Both the position numbers and the translations under genes were made by a program. This document shows positions 53,580-62,489 of a stretch of DNA of 64,000 nucleotides, piece by piece. The notes under the pieces were generated by a model. The model saw only the letters and a program-made list of their open reading frames with translations, searched no databases and was not told the origin of the DNA. This DNA is from Streptomyces sp. CB00316 (GTDB taxonomy: Bacteria > Actinomycetota > Actinomycetes > Streptomycetales > Streptomycetaceae), in NCBI RefSeq assembly GCF_001905595.1, contig NZ_LIXI01000005.1, positions 1-64,000 on the forward strand. The letters run 5' to 3'. How positions within the stretch are numbered: the stretch's first letter is position 1; each line of letters starts with the position of its first letter.

Positions 53580-54526
53580 AGATCTGTGTGACAGGAGTGG
53601 GCGTAGCCCTTCCGGGTGCCGACTCCGCGGCCGCGCTCGCGGCCGCGCGGCAGCCCTCGGACCCGGTCGAGCCGGCCGCCGTCCTCGGAAAGAAGGGCCT
53701 GCGGTACAAGGACCGCGCGACCCAGCTGGGGCTGGTCGCCGGGCAGCGGGTGCTGAGCGACGCGGGCCTGCTGCGCGACGGTGAACTGACCGTCGACGGC
53801 ACCCGGGTGGCGGTGCTCGTCAGCTCCAACCTGGGCAACGTGGACACCGTCTGCCGGGTGGCCAGGACCATCGCGGACGAGGGCACCCGCGGCCTGAGTC
53901 CGATGGACACCCCGAACGCCTCCAGCAACATCATCGCCTCCGAGATCGCGATCAGGTTCCACCTGCACGGCCCCAACCTGATGGTGTGCAACGGCCCCGC
54001 CTCAGGGCTCGACGCGGTGCGCTGGGGCATCGCCCTGCTGCGCGCGGGCCGAGCCGACCAGGCGGTCGTGGTCGGCGTCGAGCCGGACAACGAGATCGTC
54101 CGCGAACTCGTCGGCGGTCCCGTCGCCGACGGCGGGGCTGCGCTGGTGCTGGAGCGGGCCGAGGTCGCCTCGGCACGCGGCGCCACGGTGCGGGCCGAGG
54201 TGGGCGGGCACACCCGCGGTGCGCGCGTGGCCGAGAACTTCGCCCGTCTCGCCGCCGAAGAACCTGACTCCCTGGTCGGCTGGTTCGCCTCCGGCAGTGC
54301 CGCCGGGGCGCTGCCGGCCGAACTGCCGGGACACGATCTCGTCGCCACCTGGGGCGAGTTGTCCGGTGCGTTGGGCGTCGTGCAGTGCGCCGCGGCGATC
54401 GGGGGCTTCGCCGCCGGCCCAGGAGGACCGGTGTACCTGGTCGCGGGCGGGGACGACGACGACGGCACCGCGGCGCTGGTGCTGCGGCCGCCCGCCCCGA
54501 CGGTCTTCGAGCCCCTCGCCGTCTGA
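53576..54526 (+). CDS. Degenerate ketosynthase-like protein (CLF-like)
   Basis: A 316-residue thiolase-fold protein. The position of the catalytic Cys reads VCNGPASGLDAVRWG, with Pro where the nucleophile should be, and the two His motifs are missing. It is about 70-100 residues shorter than an active KS and similar in size to the protein at 6415. It probably forms a heterodimer with one of the two KS proteins encoded just upstream, as chain-length factors do in aromatic type II systems. Which partner it takes cannot be read from sequence. Confidence 0.78.
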   Translation: MKICVTGVGVALPGADSAAALAAARQPSDPVEPAAVLGKKGLRYKDRATQLGLVAGQRVLSDAGLLRDGELTVDGTRVAVLVSSNLGNVDTVCRVARTIADEGTRGLSPMDTPNASSNIIASEIAIRFHLHGPNLMVCNGPASGLDAVRWGIALLRAGRADQAVVVGVEPDNEIVRELVGGPVADGGAALVLERAEVASARGATVRAEVGGHTRGARVAENFARLAAEEPDSLVGWFASGSAAGALPAELPGHDLVATWGELSGALGVVQCAAAIGGFAAGPGGPVYLVAGGDDDDGTAALVLRPPAPTVFEPLAV

Positions 54527-54566
54527 GAGACCCATCGGCCTTGACCTCCCCCGAGCAGGACGGAAT

Positions 54567-55682
54567 GTGACCATGACCTATTCGGCGAGCGCGTCTGCGA
54601 CCCTGAACCGGCCGGTGATCACCGCGTGGTCCGCGGTGTCGCCGCACGGCATCGGCAAAAACGAGTTTGTGACCGGCACACTGGCCGGTACGAGTACCTC
54701 GGCGCCCCTGGCCGCCGAGGAGTGGGCGACCCCGGACGGCAGAGCCTGCCTGGTGCCCGGCTTCGCGCTCCGCGAGGTCCTCGGCAAGAAGGGCACCCGG
54801 TCGATGGACCGGGTGACCGGCCTGGCCGTCACCGCCGTACGCGACCTGCTGCGCGACTGCGAGGGCCGGCGGCGCGGCGGTGACGAGGAGACCGCCCTGG
54901 TGCTGGGCACGACCACCGGCAGCGCGCAGAGCATGATGGACTTCACCCGCGCTTCCCTGGTCGGTGACCGCCCGTACTACGTGGACCCGTCGCTGATGCC
55001 GAACGCGGTGATGAACTGCGCCGCCGGGCAGTGCGCGATCTGGCACCGTCTGAAGGGCCCGAACACCACGATCGCCGGCGGCCGGGTCGCCGGGCTCTCG
55101 GCGCTGAGCTACGCCGGCGGACTGCTCGGCTCCGGCCGGGCCGAGACCGTGCTGTGTGGAGCGGTCGAGGAGTTCTCGAACGCACGGGCGTGGCTGGACC
55201 ACCACCGGCGGCGTGAGGACGCGGCGGGCGCCCTGCTCGGCGAGGGGTGCGCCGTCTTCCTGCTGGAGTCCACGGCCGGACAGGACGGCCGGGCCCTGGC
55301 CGAGGTGCTGGCCGTGGAGTCACGGGTCTACTTCGGCACCGAGGTCAGCCCGGTGCTCGACGCCTGCCTCGACGGGGTCCTGGCGCGCGCGGAGGTGAAC
55401 GCGGAGGACGTGTGGGCGGTCTCCGCATCCGAACTCGCCGGCACCGCGGGCGATCAGGAACGCGCGGTGCTCACCGCCCGCTTCGGGGCCGGTGCCCTGG
55501 ACCGGGCTCCGTCCCTCACTCCGATCGGGGACACCTCGGGCGCCTCGGCGGCGTTCCAGATCGGGTCCCTGCTGAGCCTGGCCGAGCAGGGCGGTGCGCC
55601 CACGGGCAGCGTGGTCCTCGTCTCCTCGGTGGACGACGACGGCATCGTCGCCTGTGCCGTGCTGCGGCTGCTCGGCCACTGA
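54567..55682 (+). CDS. Degenerate ketosynthase (CLF-like)
   Basis: A 371-residue KS-fold protein without a working active site. The nucleophile elbow is TIAGGRVAGLSALSYAG, with no Cys. No HGTGT motif is present, and LTPIGDTSGASAA stands where K-x3-GHTxGAA should be, with Asp for His. Family relation is clear from MNCAAGQCAIWHRLKGPNTTIAGG and the C-terminal SVVLVSSVDDDG. I start it at GTG 54567, 6 nt after a gcagga site; the ATG two codons later is equally possible. It is the second degenerate KS in this operon. Confidence 0.8.
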   Translation: MTMTYSASASATLNRPVITAWSAVSPHGIGKNEFVTGTLAGTSTSAPLAAEEWATPDGRACLVPGFALREVLGKKGTRSMDRVTGLAVTAVRDLLRDCEGRRRGGDEETALVLGTTTGSAQSMMDFTRASLVGDRPYYVDPSLMPNAVMNCAAGQCAIWHRLKGPNTTIAGGRVAGLSALSYAGGLLGSGRAETVLCGAVEEFSNARAWLDHHRRREDAAGALLGEGCAVFLLESTAGQDGRALAEVLAVESRVYFGTEVSPVLDACLDGVLARAEVNAEDVWAVSASELAGTAGDQERAVLTARFGAGALDRAPSLTPIGDTSGASAAFQIGSLLSLAEQGGAPTGSVVLVSSVDDDGIVACAVLRLLGH

Positions 55683-55713
55683 CCGGCATTCACAGGTAAC
55701 AGGAAGGAAGCAC

Positions 55714-55977
55714 ATGTCCATCGACGCGGTGGCCCGGCTCGATCGAGAAGAGCTGCGGACGTTGCTGGCCGAGACCATCGACACCGACGCGAGCGAGGTC
55801 GGCGACGACACGGACTTCGTCGAGGCGCTCGGGGTCGACTCCCTGATGGCGCTGGAGGTCGTCGTGGTACTGGAGCGGACGTACGGCATCAAGTTCGCCG
55901 AGGAGGAGATGCGCTCGGTGAGGACGCTGAACAGCGCCTTTGACGAGGTGCGCCGCAAACTGGGGGAGCGTTCGTGA
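55714..55977 (+). CDS. Acyl carrier protein
   Basis: An 87-residue ACP with phosphopantetheine Ser in ALGVDSLMALEV, near residue 47. It closely resembles the ACP at 8793 in the core and C-terminal pattern (FVEALGVDS against FIEELGVDS). The ATG has a strong aggaagga site, and its stop overlaps the half-dehydratase gene by GTGA. It is probably the main carrier for chain extension by the neighbouring KS proteins. Confidence 0.94.
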   Translation: MSIDAVARLDREELRTLLAETIDTDASEVGDDTDFVEALGVDSLMALEVVVVLERTYGIKFAEEEMRSVRTLNSAFDEVRRKLGERS

Positions 55978-56372
55978 CCAGTCCGGTCCTGGCCGCCGCG
56001 CAACCGGTGGGCGAGTCGGGCCCCGACGCGCGGACGGGGAGGTGGACGGCCCGCTTCTCGGTGTCGGTGGCCGCGGACGAACCGGTCTTCGCCGGGCACT
56101 ATCCGCACCTCCCGATCTTTCCCGGTGTGTGCGTGCTGGAGTGCGCGCGTTCCGCCGCGGAGGCCGCACCTCCGCCGGAGGCCGGCCCGCTACGGCTGGC
56201 CGCCGTGGAATCAGGCCGCTTCCTGGCCGCCGTCCGCCCGGGCGAAGTGCTGGACATCGAGGTGACCTGGATCCCGCGCGAGGACGGCTGGCGGTGCAAC
56301 GCGAAGGTGGCGACCGCCGGCGGCCCGGCCGCCTCGGCGCGCTTCCACTATCGGCAGGGGGCGGACACGTGA
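55974..56372 (+). CDS. Half-dehydratase (hotdog, FabZ-like, with catalytic His)
   Basis: A 132-residue single-hotdog protein. FAGHYPHLPIFPGVCVLECARS is the FabZ-type GHFPGxPxxPG motif with the catalytic His, and the acidic position is in VLECARS. It corresponds to the first half of the fused dehydratase at 10235. It overlaps both neighbours (GTGA at each end) and probably works as a heterodimer with the next gene product to dehydrate 3-hydroxyacyl-ACP. Confidence 0.85.
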   Translation: MTSPVLAAAQPVGESGPDARTGRWTARFSVSVAADEPVFAGHYPHLPIFPGVCVLECARSAAEAAPPPEAGPLRLAAVESGRFLAAVRPGEVLDIEVTWIPREDGWRCNAKVATAGGPAASARFHYRQGADT

Positions 56373-56854
56373 TCACTCCGGCGGGCGTCCACGCCCTGCT
56401 GCCGCACCGGTACCCGATGCTGCTGGTCGACCGGGTCCTCTCGGTGGACGAGGACGGCATCCGGTCGGTCAAGGCCGTCACGCTCAACGAACCGTGGTAC
56501 GCCCGGCTCGGCCCGGCGCCCGCTGAGGAGGACTTCGCCTACCCGGACGTCCTGTTGCTCGAGTCGTGGACGCAGACTGCCGGGCTCCTGGCCCTGCACG
56601 GGGACGGCGGCCGCCCCGACGGCCGGACCATGCTGTTCGGCTCTCTGCGCGACGTGGTCCTCCACCGGCGTGTCTACCCCGGTGAGGTGGTCGAGCACCA
56701 CGCCCGGCTGCGGCGCGCGGTGGACGACACGGTGATCTTCGAAGGGAGCAGCCAGGTCGGTGCCGACCCCGTGCTGACCATCGGCTCCGTCACGGTCGCC
56801 TTCCGTCCGCAGGAGCGGCTCGACCCCCGACACGCCGGAGCAGCTTCCGGCTGA
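56369..56854 (+). CDS. Half-dehydratase (hotdog, FabA/FabZ-like)
   Basis: A 161-residue hotdog protein starting VITPAGVHALLPHRYPMLLVDRV, the usual start of FabZ. At the place of GHFP it has DFAYPDVLLLESWTQTAG, so the catalytic His is not in the normal position while the acidic residue (LLLESW) is kept. It matches the second half of the fused dehydratase at 10235. The pair therefore splits or shares one active site, as seen in other highly reducing type II polyketide systems. Confidence 0.85.
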   Translation: MITPAGVHALLPHRYPMLLVDRVLSVDEDGIRSVKAVTLNEPWYARLGPAPAEEDFAYPDVLLLESWTQTAGLLALHGDGGRPDGRTMLFGSLRDVVLHRRVYPGEVVEHHARLRRAVDDTVIFEGSSQVGADPVLTIGSVTVAFRPQERLDPRHAGAASG

Positions 56855-56879
56855 TCAGCAGCCAGCAAGGAGAGAAGTC

Positions 56880-57626
56880 ATGACAGAGAAGCGAGTACCG
56901 GTCACCCTGGTGAGCGGGGGATCGCGCGGCATCGGCCGGGCCGTCGTGCTGCGGCTGGCGGCCGAGGGCCACGACGTCAGTTTCTGCTACCAGTCCAACG
57001 GGCAGGCCGCGCGGGAGCTGGAGAAGGCGGCGGGCGAGCTCGGCGTCCGTGCGCTGGCCGTACGGGCAGACGTCACCGACACCGCGTCGGTCAAGGAGTG
57101 GGTCGCCCGGACGGAGGCCGAACTCGGCCCGATCGACACGGTGGTCTGCTCCGCGGGCATCACCCGTGACAATCCGCTGCTGCTGATGTCCGACGAGGAC
57201 TGGCACAGCGTCCTGGACACCAACCTCGACGGGGTGTACAACGTCTGCCGCTCCGTGATCTTCGAGATGATGAAGCGCAAGGCTGGCTCCATCATCAACA
57301 TCTCCTCGGTCGCGGGCGTCCACGGCAACCCGACGCAGTCCAACTACTCCGCCTCCAAGGCCGGGATCATCGGCTTCACCAAGGCACTCGCCAAGGAGGT
57401 CGGCCGCTACGGCATCCGCGCCAACGTGGTGGCCCCCGGATTCATCGAGACCGACATGACCGGGGCGCTGACCGACAAGGTCAGGAAGGACGCCGCCAAG
57501 CAGATCCCGCTGCGGCGCTTCGGCCAAGCCGAGGAGGTCGCCGACCTGGTGGCCTACCTCGCCGGCGACCGGGCCGGATACATCACCGGTTCGGTCCTCC
57601 AGATCGACGGCGGCATCACCATATGA
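56880..57626 (+). CDS. 3-ketoacyl-ACP reductase (FabG-like KR)
   Basis: A 248-residue SDR of the FabG family that reduces 3-ketoacyl-ACP to 3-hydroxyacyl-ACP with NADPH. The cofactor motif is SGGSRGIGRA, with catalytic Ser in INISSVAG, YSASK for Tyr/Lys, and Asn in DTNLDGVYN. Full family length. The ATG has an aaggagag site. It is the only clear KR in the locus and so serves all extension cycles. Without an enoyl reductase gene the chain should stay polyunsaturated, as a cinnamoyl precursor must. Confidence 0.94.
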   Translation: MTEKRVPVTLVSGGSRGIGRAVVLRLAAEGHDVSFCYQSNGQAARELEKAAGELGVRALAVRADVTDTASVKEWVARTEAELGPIDTVVCSAGITRDNPLLLMSDEDWHSVLDTNLDGVYNVCRSVIFEMMKRKAGSIINISSVAGVHGNPTQSNYSASKAGIIGFTKALAKEVGRYGIRANVVAPGFIETDMTGALTDKVRKDAAKQIPLRRFGQAEEVADLVAYLAGDRAGYITGSVLQIDGGITI

Positions 57627-57644
57627 GGGTCGGCGGGGTCTGAC

Positions 57645-58211
57645 ATGACGACGGCCGGAAACTCTCCCCCCACCGCGGACGTGCCGGAGCCCGGCGCCCG
57701 TCTGCGGCAGCTGGCGGACCATCATGGTGCCGCCTACCGGCTGATTCCCCACGCGCCGGAAGGGCGTACGCGGGAGGCGAGCGTCCTGCGCGGGCACGAT
57801 CTCGCGCAGGGCGCCAAGTGCCTGGTGGTCGCGGCGCGTCCGACCAAGCGGACCTGCCGGTACGTCCTGGCCGTCGTGCCCGGGGACCGGCGCGTCGACC
57901 TGGACCGGATCGCGGGACTGACCGGCTGCCGCAGGGCGGGATTCGCGGACCGGGACACCGCGGAGCGGCTTGCCGGCTCGGTCAGCGGCTCCATCATCCC
58001 GTTCTCCTTCCACCCGGACCTGGAGCTGATCGTCGACGAGGACCTGCTCCGGCACGACACGCTGTACTTCAACGCAGCCCGGCTCGACCTGTCGATGGCG
58101 CTGCCGACCGCGGACTACCTTCGCATGGTCCGGCCGCGCACCGCCCGCATCAGCGCACCGCCTGCCGGTTCACCTGTGGGGGCCGCACCTTCCACGACGG
58201 AACTCCCCTGA
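57645..58211 (+). CDS. YbaK/aminoacyl-tRNA deacylase-like protein
   Basis: A 188-residue protein with the YbaK/ProX-type editing fold: RLIPHAPEGRTREASVLRG, QGAKCLVVAARP (where the family has a conserved Lys), YVLAVVPGDRRVDLDRI and the Gly-Ser turn GSVSGSIIPFSF. Relatives hydrolyse mischarged aminoacyl-tRNA in trans. The last 25 residues are Pro/Ala-rich. It follows the KR by 18 nt and is probably in the same operon. Why an editing domain belongs to this pathway is unclear; it could remove wrong aminoacyl or acyl groups, or protect tRNA pools. The family call is fairly sure, the role is not. Confidence 0.75.
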   Translation: MTTAGNSPPTADVPEPGARLRQLADHHGAAYRLIPHAPEGRTREASVLRGHDLAQGAKCLVVAARPTKRTCRYVLAVVPGDRRVDLDRIAGLTGCRRAGFADRDTAERLAGSVSGSIIPFSFHPDLELIVDEDLLRHDTLYFNAARLDLSMALPTADYLRMVRPRTARISAPPAGSPVGAAPSTTELP

Positions 58212-58303
58212 TGCCCTTTCGGCCGGTGGAGGGTGCTGCGAAGGGGGAGCACACGGCGCACAGGACTGCGCGGACGCGCTGTCCCGGGCGCCGCGCGGAG
58301 GTG

Positions 58304-58319
58304 TTTCCGCAACCTGCAG
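58304..58319 (+). promoter_or_regulatory. TGCA-type box upstream of the ABC exporter
   Basis: TTCC 58305-58308 and TGCA 58315-58318, period 10; on the minus strand TGCA-GGTTGC-GGAA. TACGAT at 58349, 31 nt past the box, may be the -10 element. It lies about 127 nt before the ATPase start. Confidence 0.45.
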
Positions 58320-58444
58320 CGCTCCGTCCCCGCCAGGCCGCGCGCTTTTACGATGGCCACCCGGCGCCGGTGGATGTTCCCAGCCCATATCCGAACCGGG
58401 GCCTGCCACCGGGCCACCGGCAAAGAACAACGGAGGCCCAGAAC

Positions 58445-59398
58445 GTGGCCATACCCATGATCGAGGCAATCGACGTAGTGAAGTCGTTCGGTGACGTCAA
58501 GGCACTGGACGGGGTGAACGTTTCCGTTCCCGAAGGTTCGATCCACGGTTTGCTCGGCCACAACGGAGCCGGCAAGACCACCCTGGTGCACATCCTGTCC
58601 ACCCTGCTGCCGCCTACCAGCGGCACCGGCCGGATCTGCGGTTTCGACGTGGTAGCCCAGTCCCGGGAGGTCCGGAGCAGCATCGGGCTGACCGGCCAGT
58701 TCGCGTCGGTCGACGAGCAGCTCAACGGGAGGGAGAACCTGGCCCTGGTGGCCCGGCTGCTGGGCGCGAGCCGACGGCAGGCACTCGGCCGCGCCGAAGA
58801 GCTTCTGGAGATGTTCGAGCTGACCGACGCGGCGACCCGTCCGGTCCTCCAGTACTCGGGCGGTATGCGCCGACGGCTGGACATCGCGGCGAGCCTCGTC
58901 GGCGGACCCCGGGTCATCTTCCTCGACGAACCGACGACCGGGCTGGATCCGAACGCCCGGATCGGTGTCTGGGAGACCATCGAGCGACTGGCCAAGGACG
59001 GTACGTCGGTCCTGCTCACCACCCAGTACCTGGAGGAGGCGGACCGCCTCTGTGAGCAGATCACCGTGCTGTCCGACGGCCGTGTGGTCGCCGGCGGCAA
59101 CCCCGCCGAGCTCAAGGCCGAGGTCGGCCAGCGCATGGTGACCGTGACCCTGGCGTCGCGGTCCGACGTGCCCGTCGCGGTGACCGCCCTGGAGGGCGTC
59201 GGCATCCGGGCGACCCCGCAGGAGACGGGGGTGGCCATCAGCGCCCCGGTCGCCGCCGCCGCCGACCTCGCGGTCGTCGTCCGCACCCTGAGCGACGCCG
59301 GCACCGAGATCGCCGAACTCGCTTTCACCGAGCCGACCCTGGACGACGTCTACCTGACGCTGACCCACGAGGCCACCCGGAAGCCGGTGCCCGCGTGA
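58445..59398 (+). CDS. ABC transporter ATP-binding protein (DrrA-like)
   Basis: A 317-residue ATPase of the antibiotic-export (DrrA) type. Walker A is GHNGAGKTT near residue 39, the signature LQYSGGMRRRLDIA near 137, and Walker B VIFLDEPTTGLD near 158. The C-terminal 90 residues form the family's accessory domain. It powers the permease encoded 37 nt downstream. The GTG start has ggagg 8 nt upstream; the frame stays open to 57818, but that region is a shadow of the YbaK-like gene and leader. With the MMPL protein the locus has two candidate exporters. Confidence 0.95.
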   Translation: MAIPMIEAIDVVKSFGDVKALDGVNVSVPEGSIHGLLGHNGAGKTTLVHILSTLLPPTSGTGRICGFDVVAQSREVRSSIGLTGQFASVDEQLNGRENLALVARLLGASRRQALGRAEELLEMFELTDAATRPVLQYSGGMRRRLDIAASLVGGPRVIFLDEPTTGLDPNARIGVWETIERLAKDGTSVLLTTQYLEEADRLCEQITVLSDGRVVAGGNPAELKAEVGQRMVTVTLASRSDVPVAVTALEGVGIRATPQETGVAISAPVAAAADLAVVVRTLSDAGTEIAELAFTEPTLDDVYLTLTHEATRKPVPA

Positions 59399-59435
59399 CC
59401 GTCCCGATCACTCTCACCGAAGAAGGAGCGCACCG

Positions 59436-60281
59436 ATGACGGTCATCGAAGCGGAAGTCCCGTCCCAGCCGACGGCTCCGCCCCGTACGGGCCCGGCGGA
59501 ACAGTGGGGCGGCAGCAGCCTGTTCACCCAGACCCTCGCGCTCACCGGCCGGTCGGTGCGGCCGTACCTCCAGGCCGGGGTGCTCGTCGTGACGTTCATC
59601 GAGCCGCTGGTCATGCTGCTGATGTTCGGCGGCGTGCTGCGCGTGCTCGGTGACACGGGCCTGCCCGGCGGCACCGACATGTCCTACATCGCCAACCTGG
59701 TTCCGGCGATCATGATCATCACATCCGTCGCGGCCGGCGCCCAGGCGGGCAACGGGCTGATCAACGACCTGCGCAACGACGTGATCACCCGTTTCCACAC
59801 CATGCCGATCTCCCGGTTCAGCGTGCTGCTGGCCAGGAGTCTCGCGGACGGCGCACGGTCGTTCTACCAGCTGATCGCCGTGGCCGTCCTGGCCGCGCTG
59901 ATCTTCGGCTTCGATCCGCCGGGCGGAATCCTCGGCGTCGTGGGCTCGATCCTGCTCAGCCTGTTCGTGGGCTGGTCCATGAGCTGGATCTTCATCGCCC
60001 TGGCCGCGGTGCTGCGCAACGGCGATGTGCTTCGCATGATCACCACGCTGTGCACGTTCCCGCTGCTGTTCGCCTCCAACGCCTTCGTCGCGCCGGAGTC
60101 GATGCCGGTCTGGCTGCGTGTGGTCGCCGAGGCGAACCCGATCTCCTACGCCAACGACGCGATGCGCGGCATGGTCGCCGGGCAGGCCACCTTCGCCGAG
60201 CTCATCGCCACACTGGGCGTCTCCTGCCTGCTGGTCGCCGTCTGCGCACCCATCGCGCACCGCTCCTTCCGGGTGCTGTGA
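59436..60281 (+). CDS. ABC-2 type permease (DrrB-like)
   Basis: A 281-residue membrane protein of the ABC-2 family with about six helices. After a charged, Pro-rich N-terminus (about 45 residues) come segments such as VTFIEPLVMLLMFGGVLRVL, NLVPAIMIITSVAAG, LIAVAVLAALIFGF and the C-terminal LGVSCLLVAVCAPIAHR. The NPISYANDAMRGM motif near residue 233 is typical of DrrB. It pairs with the ATPase upstream to export the lipopeptide. The ATG follows gaaggagc. Confidence 0.94.
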   Translation: MTVIEAEVPSQPTAPPRTGPAEQWGGSSLFTQTLALTGRSVRPYLQAGVLVVTFIEPLVMLLMFGGVLRVLGDTGLPGGTDMSYIANLVPAIMIITSVAAGAQAGNGLINDLRNDVITRFHTMPISRFSVLLARSLADGARSFYQLIAVAVLAALIFGFDPPGGILGVVGSILLSLFVGWSMSWIFIALAAVLRNGDVLRMITTLCTFPLLFASNAFVAPESMPVWLRVVAEANPISYANDAMRGMVAGQATFAELIATLGVSCLLVAVCAPIAHRSFRVL

Positions 60282-60318
60282 CCGCAGGACGGAGATGGCG
60301 TTTGCCCGCGTATCCGGC

Positions 60319-60364
60319 GCACCGCGGCCGGGAGGCGAAGTGCTTCGCCTCCCGGCCGCGGTGC
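60319..60364. terminator. 22-bp perfect hairpin between converging genes
   Basis: 60319-60340 is exactly complementary to 60343-60364, with 2 nt between the arms. It is the longest perfect inverted repeat I saw. It lies between the permease stop and the UbiB-type kinase stop, so it should end transcription from both sides despite lacking a T run. Confidence 0.8.
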
Positions 60365-60368
60365 GTGG

Positions 60369-62330
60369 TCATCCCCGGCCCCGGGAGATCGAGAAGATGA
60401 CCCGGAGCACCAGGATGCAACTGACCGCCAGCAGGTTGTAGCCGATGAGCTGGCTCAGGGATACGGAACCCATGATCGTGGGTGCGCTGTCGATGCTCAG
60501 CAGGACGGCCCCCACCAGCGCGGTGATGCCGCCGATGAAGGACAGCAGCACATCGTGGACCAGGCCGCGCACGAACCGCCGGTCACGTTCGTCCGCGAGG
60601 AGCCGGACCCGGACCCCCAGCCGGCCGTCCTCCAGGGCGCTGGTGATCCTCTCCACCCGCCGGGGGAGTCGGCGCAGGACGGACGTGACCGAGATCGCCT
60701 CCTCGATCAGGGACGTCTTGACCCGCTCGTAGGTCATCTGCTCCCGGACCCGCGCTGCCGCGAACCTGCGGGCCTCCGCCACTATGTCGAAGTCCGGTGC
60801 GAGACGCTCGACGGTCCCCTCCACGGTGGCCAGCGCCCGGAAGGTAGCCGCCACTTCCGGCGGGACGGCCAGGCCGTGCCGGGCGACCAGCAGGAAGAGT
60901 TCGGAGAAGATCTCCCGGTTCTGCCTGCTCCCCGGGCCCAGGTGCCGTGCCATGAACCGACCGAGCGACCGCTCCAGCTTCCTCTCGTCGATCTGCTCCG
61001 GACGGTCGACGATTTCCAGCAGGGCGTCGCTGAGCGCCGTCGGGTCACCACGGTGGAAGGCCATCAGCAGATCGCGCAGCGCGGAACGCATCGTGCGGTC
61101 GAGGCGGCCCACCGATCCGAAGTCGATCAGGCCGAGTTCGCCGCAGTCCAACAGCAGGACGTTCCCCGGATGCGGGTCGGCGTGGAAGACGCCGCCGAGC
61201 ACGATCTGTTCCAGCACGCAGTCCAGCAGTTGCCGGGCGAGCTCAGCCCCGTCCAGGCCGCGGTCGGCGACCGACTGGCCGACGGAGGTGAGCGGGACGC
61301 CGTCCAGCCACTCCAGGGTCAGCACCCGCCGAGTGCTGTACTCCTCGTGCACCCGCGGCGTTCGGATCGCCTCCACGGCTCCCGGCGCCGACGCTCCCGC
61401 CGTGACGGCGGCCATGTTGCGGGCCTCGGTCCGGAAGTCCAGTTCGTCGTGGAGCGAGACGGCGAAGCCGTTGATCAGCTCGCACAGCCCAAGGCGCCGG
61501 GCCCAGTTGGTGTTCTCCTCCAGCTTGCGGCCGAGCCGGTGCAGGATGTCAAGGTCACGTTCGACCACGGGCTCGGCGCCGGGGCGTTGGATCTTCACCA
61601 CGATCTCCTGCCCGTCGGCCAGCCGGGCCCGGTGCACCTGGGCCATCGATCCCGCGGCCAGCGGCTGCGGGTCGAAGAAGGCGAAGACAGCGTCCGGATC
61701 CCGGCCCAACTCCTCCGTGAGCGCCTCCCGCACCCGCTCCCACGGCTCCGGCGCCGCCTGGTGGTGCAACTGGGAGAACTCCTCGACGTACTCGGTCGGG
61801 AGCAGGTCGTAGCGGGTGGACAGCATCTGCCCGAGCTTGACGAACGTCGAGCCCGCCTCTTCGAGCGCCAGCCTCACCCGCCGCGCCGCGTGGCGACGGT
61901 CGGCGACCGTGCCCTTCGGCGATCCGGCCCGAGCGAGGCCGCGCAGCGAGGGCGAGAGGCCGTTGCGCATGGCGATCGCGCTGAGCTCCGCGTACCGCCG
62001 GATGCGCGCCACCCGCCTTCGCAGCGCACTGGGCAGTCGGACGATGCCGGACAGCACGCTGCTGGGCAGCAGCACCTCCGAGAACGCCAGGAAGAGCATC
62101 GTGACGAGAATGCCGCAGAGAACCTGTACGGAGGTCATCGCGGGACGGTGGCTGCTCGGTCCCATGGCCGAGATGATCTGCATGGTCGCCAGGACGCCGA
62201 CCGTTCCGGCGATGGCCGCCCGGATCTTGCCGATCCTGATACCGAGCAGTCGCCGGGCTCCCATGGAGAGCCCGACCAGCGTGAAGACGAACAGAACAGG
62301 TATGAGAATCAGGAAAGCTGCGTGCTGCAT
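60369..62330 (-). CDS. UbiB/ABC1/AarF-family atypical kinase, membrane-anchored
   Basis: A 653-residue protein with two N-terminal helices (about residues 5-22 and 64-90), the ABC1 kinase-like domain, and two C-terminal helices (about 590-645). Family motifs: FVKLGQMLSTRYDLLP (KxGQ), the Ala-rich loop region AAGSMAQVH, FRTEARN (ExD region), VFHADPHPGNVLL, and LIDFGSVG (DFG). UbiB/COQ8 proteins act in lipid and quinone metabolism as ATPases. The start is the ATG at 62330; the longer frame upstream runs through the promoter region. A TGCA box lies about 160 nt upstream, so it may belong to the regulon. Its link to peptide synthesis is unknown; it could also be a neighbour of the locus. Confidence 0.92.
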   Translation of the reverse strand: MQHAAFLILIPVLFVFTLVGLSMGARRLLGIRIGKIRAAIAGTVGVLATMQIISAMGPSSHRPAMTSVQVLCGILVTMLFLAFSEVLLPSSVLSGIVRLPSALRRRVARIRRYAELSAIAMRNGLSPSLRGLARAGSPKGTVADRRHAARRVRLALEEAGSTFVKLGQMLSTRYDLLPTEYVEEFSQLHHQAAPEPWERVREALTEELGRDPDAVFAFFDPQPLAAGSMAQVHRARLADGQEIVVKIQRPGAEPVVERDLDILHRLGRKLEENTNWARRLGLCELINGFAVSLHDELDFRTEARNMAAVTAGASAPGAVEAIRTPRVHEEYSTRRVLTLEWLDGVPLTSVGQSVADRGLDGAELARQLLDCVLEQIVLGGVFHADPHPGNVLLLDCGELGLIDFGSVGRLDRTMRSALRDLLMAFHRGDPTALSDALLEIVDRPEQIDERKLERSLGRFMARHLGPGSRQNREIFSELFLLVARHGLAVPPEVAATFRALATVEGTVERLAPDFDIVAEARRFAAARVREQMTYERVKTSLIEEAISVTSVLRRLPRRVERITSALEDGRLGVRVRLLADERDRRFVRGLVHDVLLSFIGGITALVGAVLLSIDSAPTIMGSVSLSQLIGYNLLAVSCILVLRVIFSISRGRG

Positions 62331-62489
62331 CGGTGATGCCTTCCCGGACCGGAGTCCGCGTGCGGGTGCAGGTGCGTTTCCGTGGCCGTGTCCGACAGCG
62401 GGTCGGGCCTGCCGGAGCGGCCGTGTACAGCCCTTCTGGGCTGTCGGCCATTCTCTGTTCCCCCGGCATGCGCGCTCCACCGAGGCACC

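Noticed and set aside
58115..59368. Minus-strand ORF opposite the ABC ATPase
   Set aside because: The plus strand has Walker A, signature and Walker B motifs; the minus frame is a shadow.
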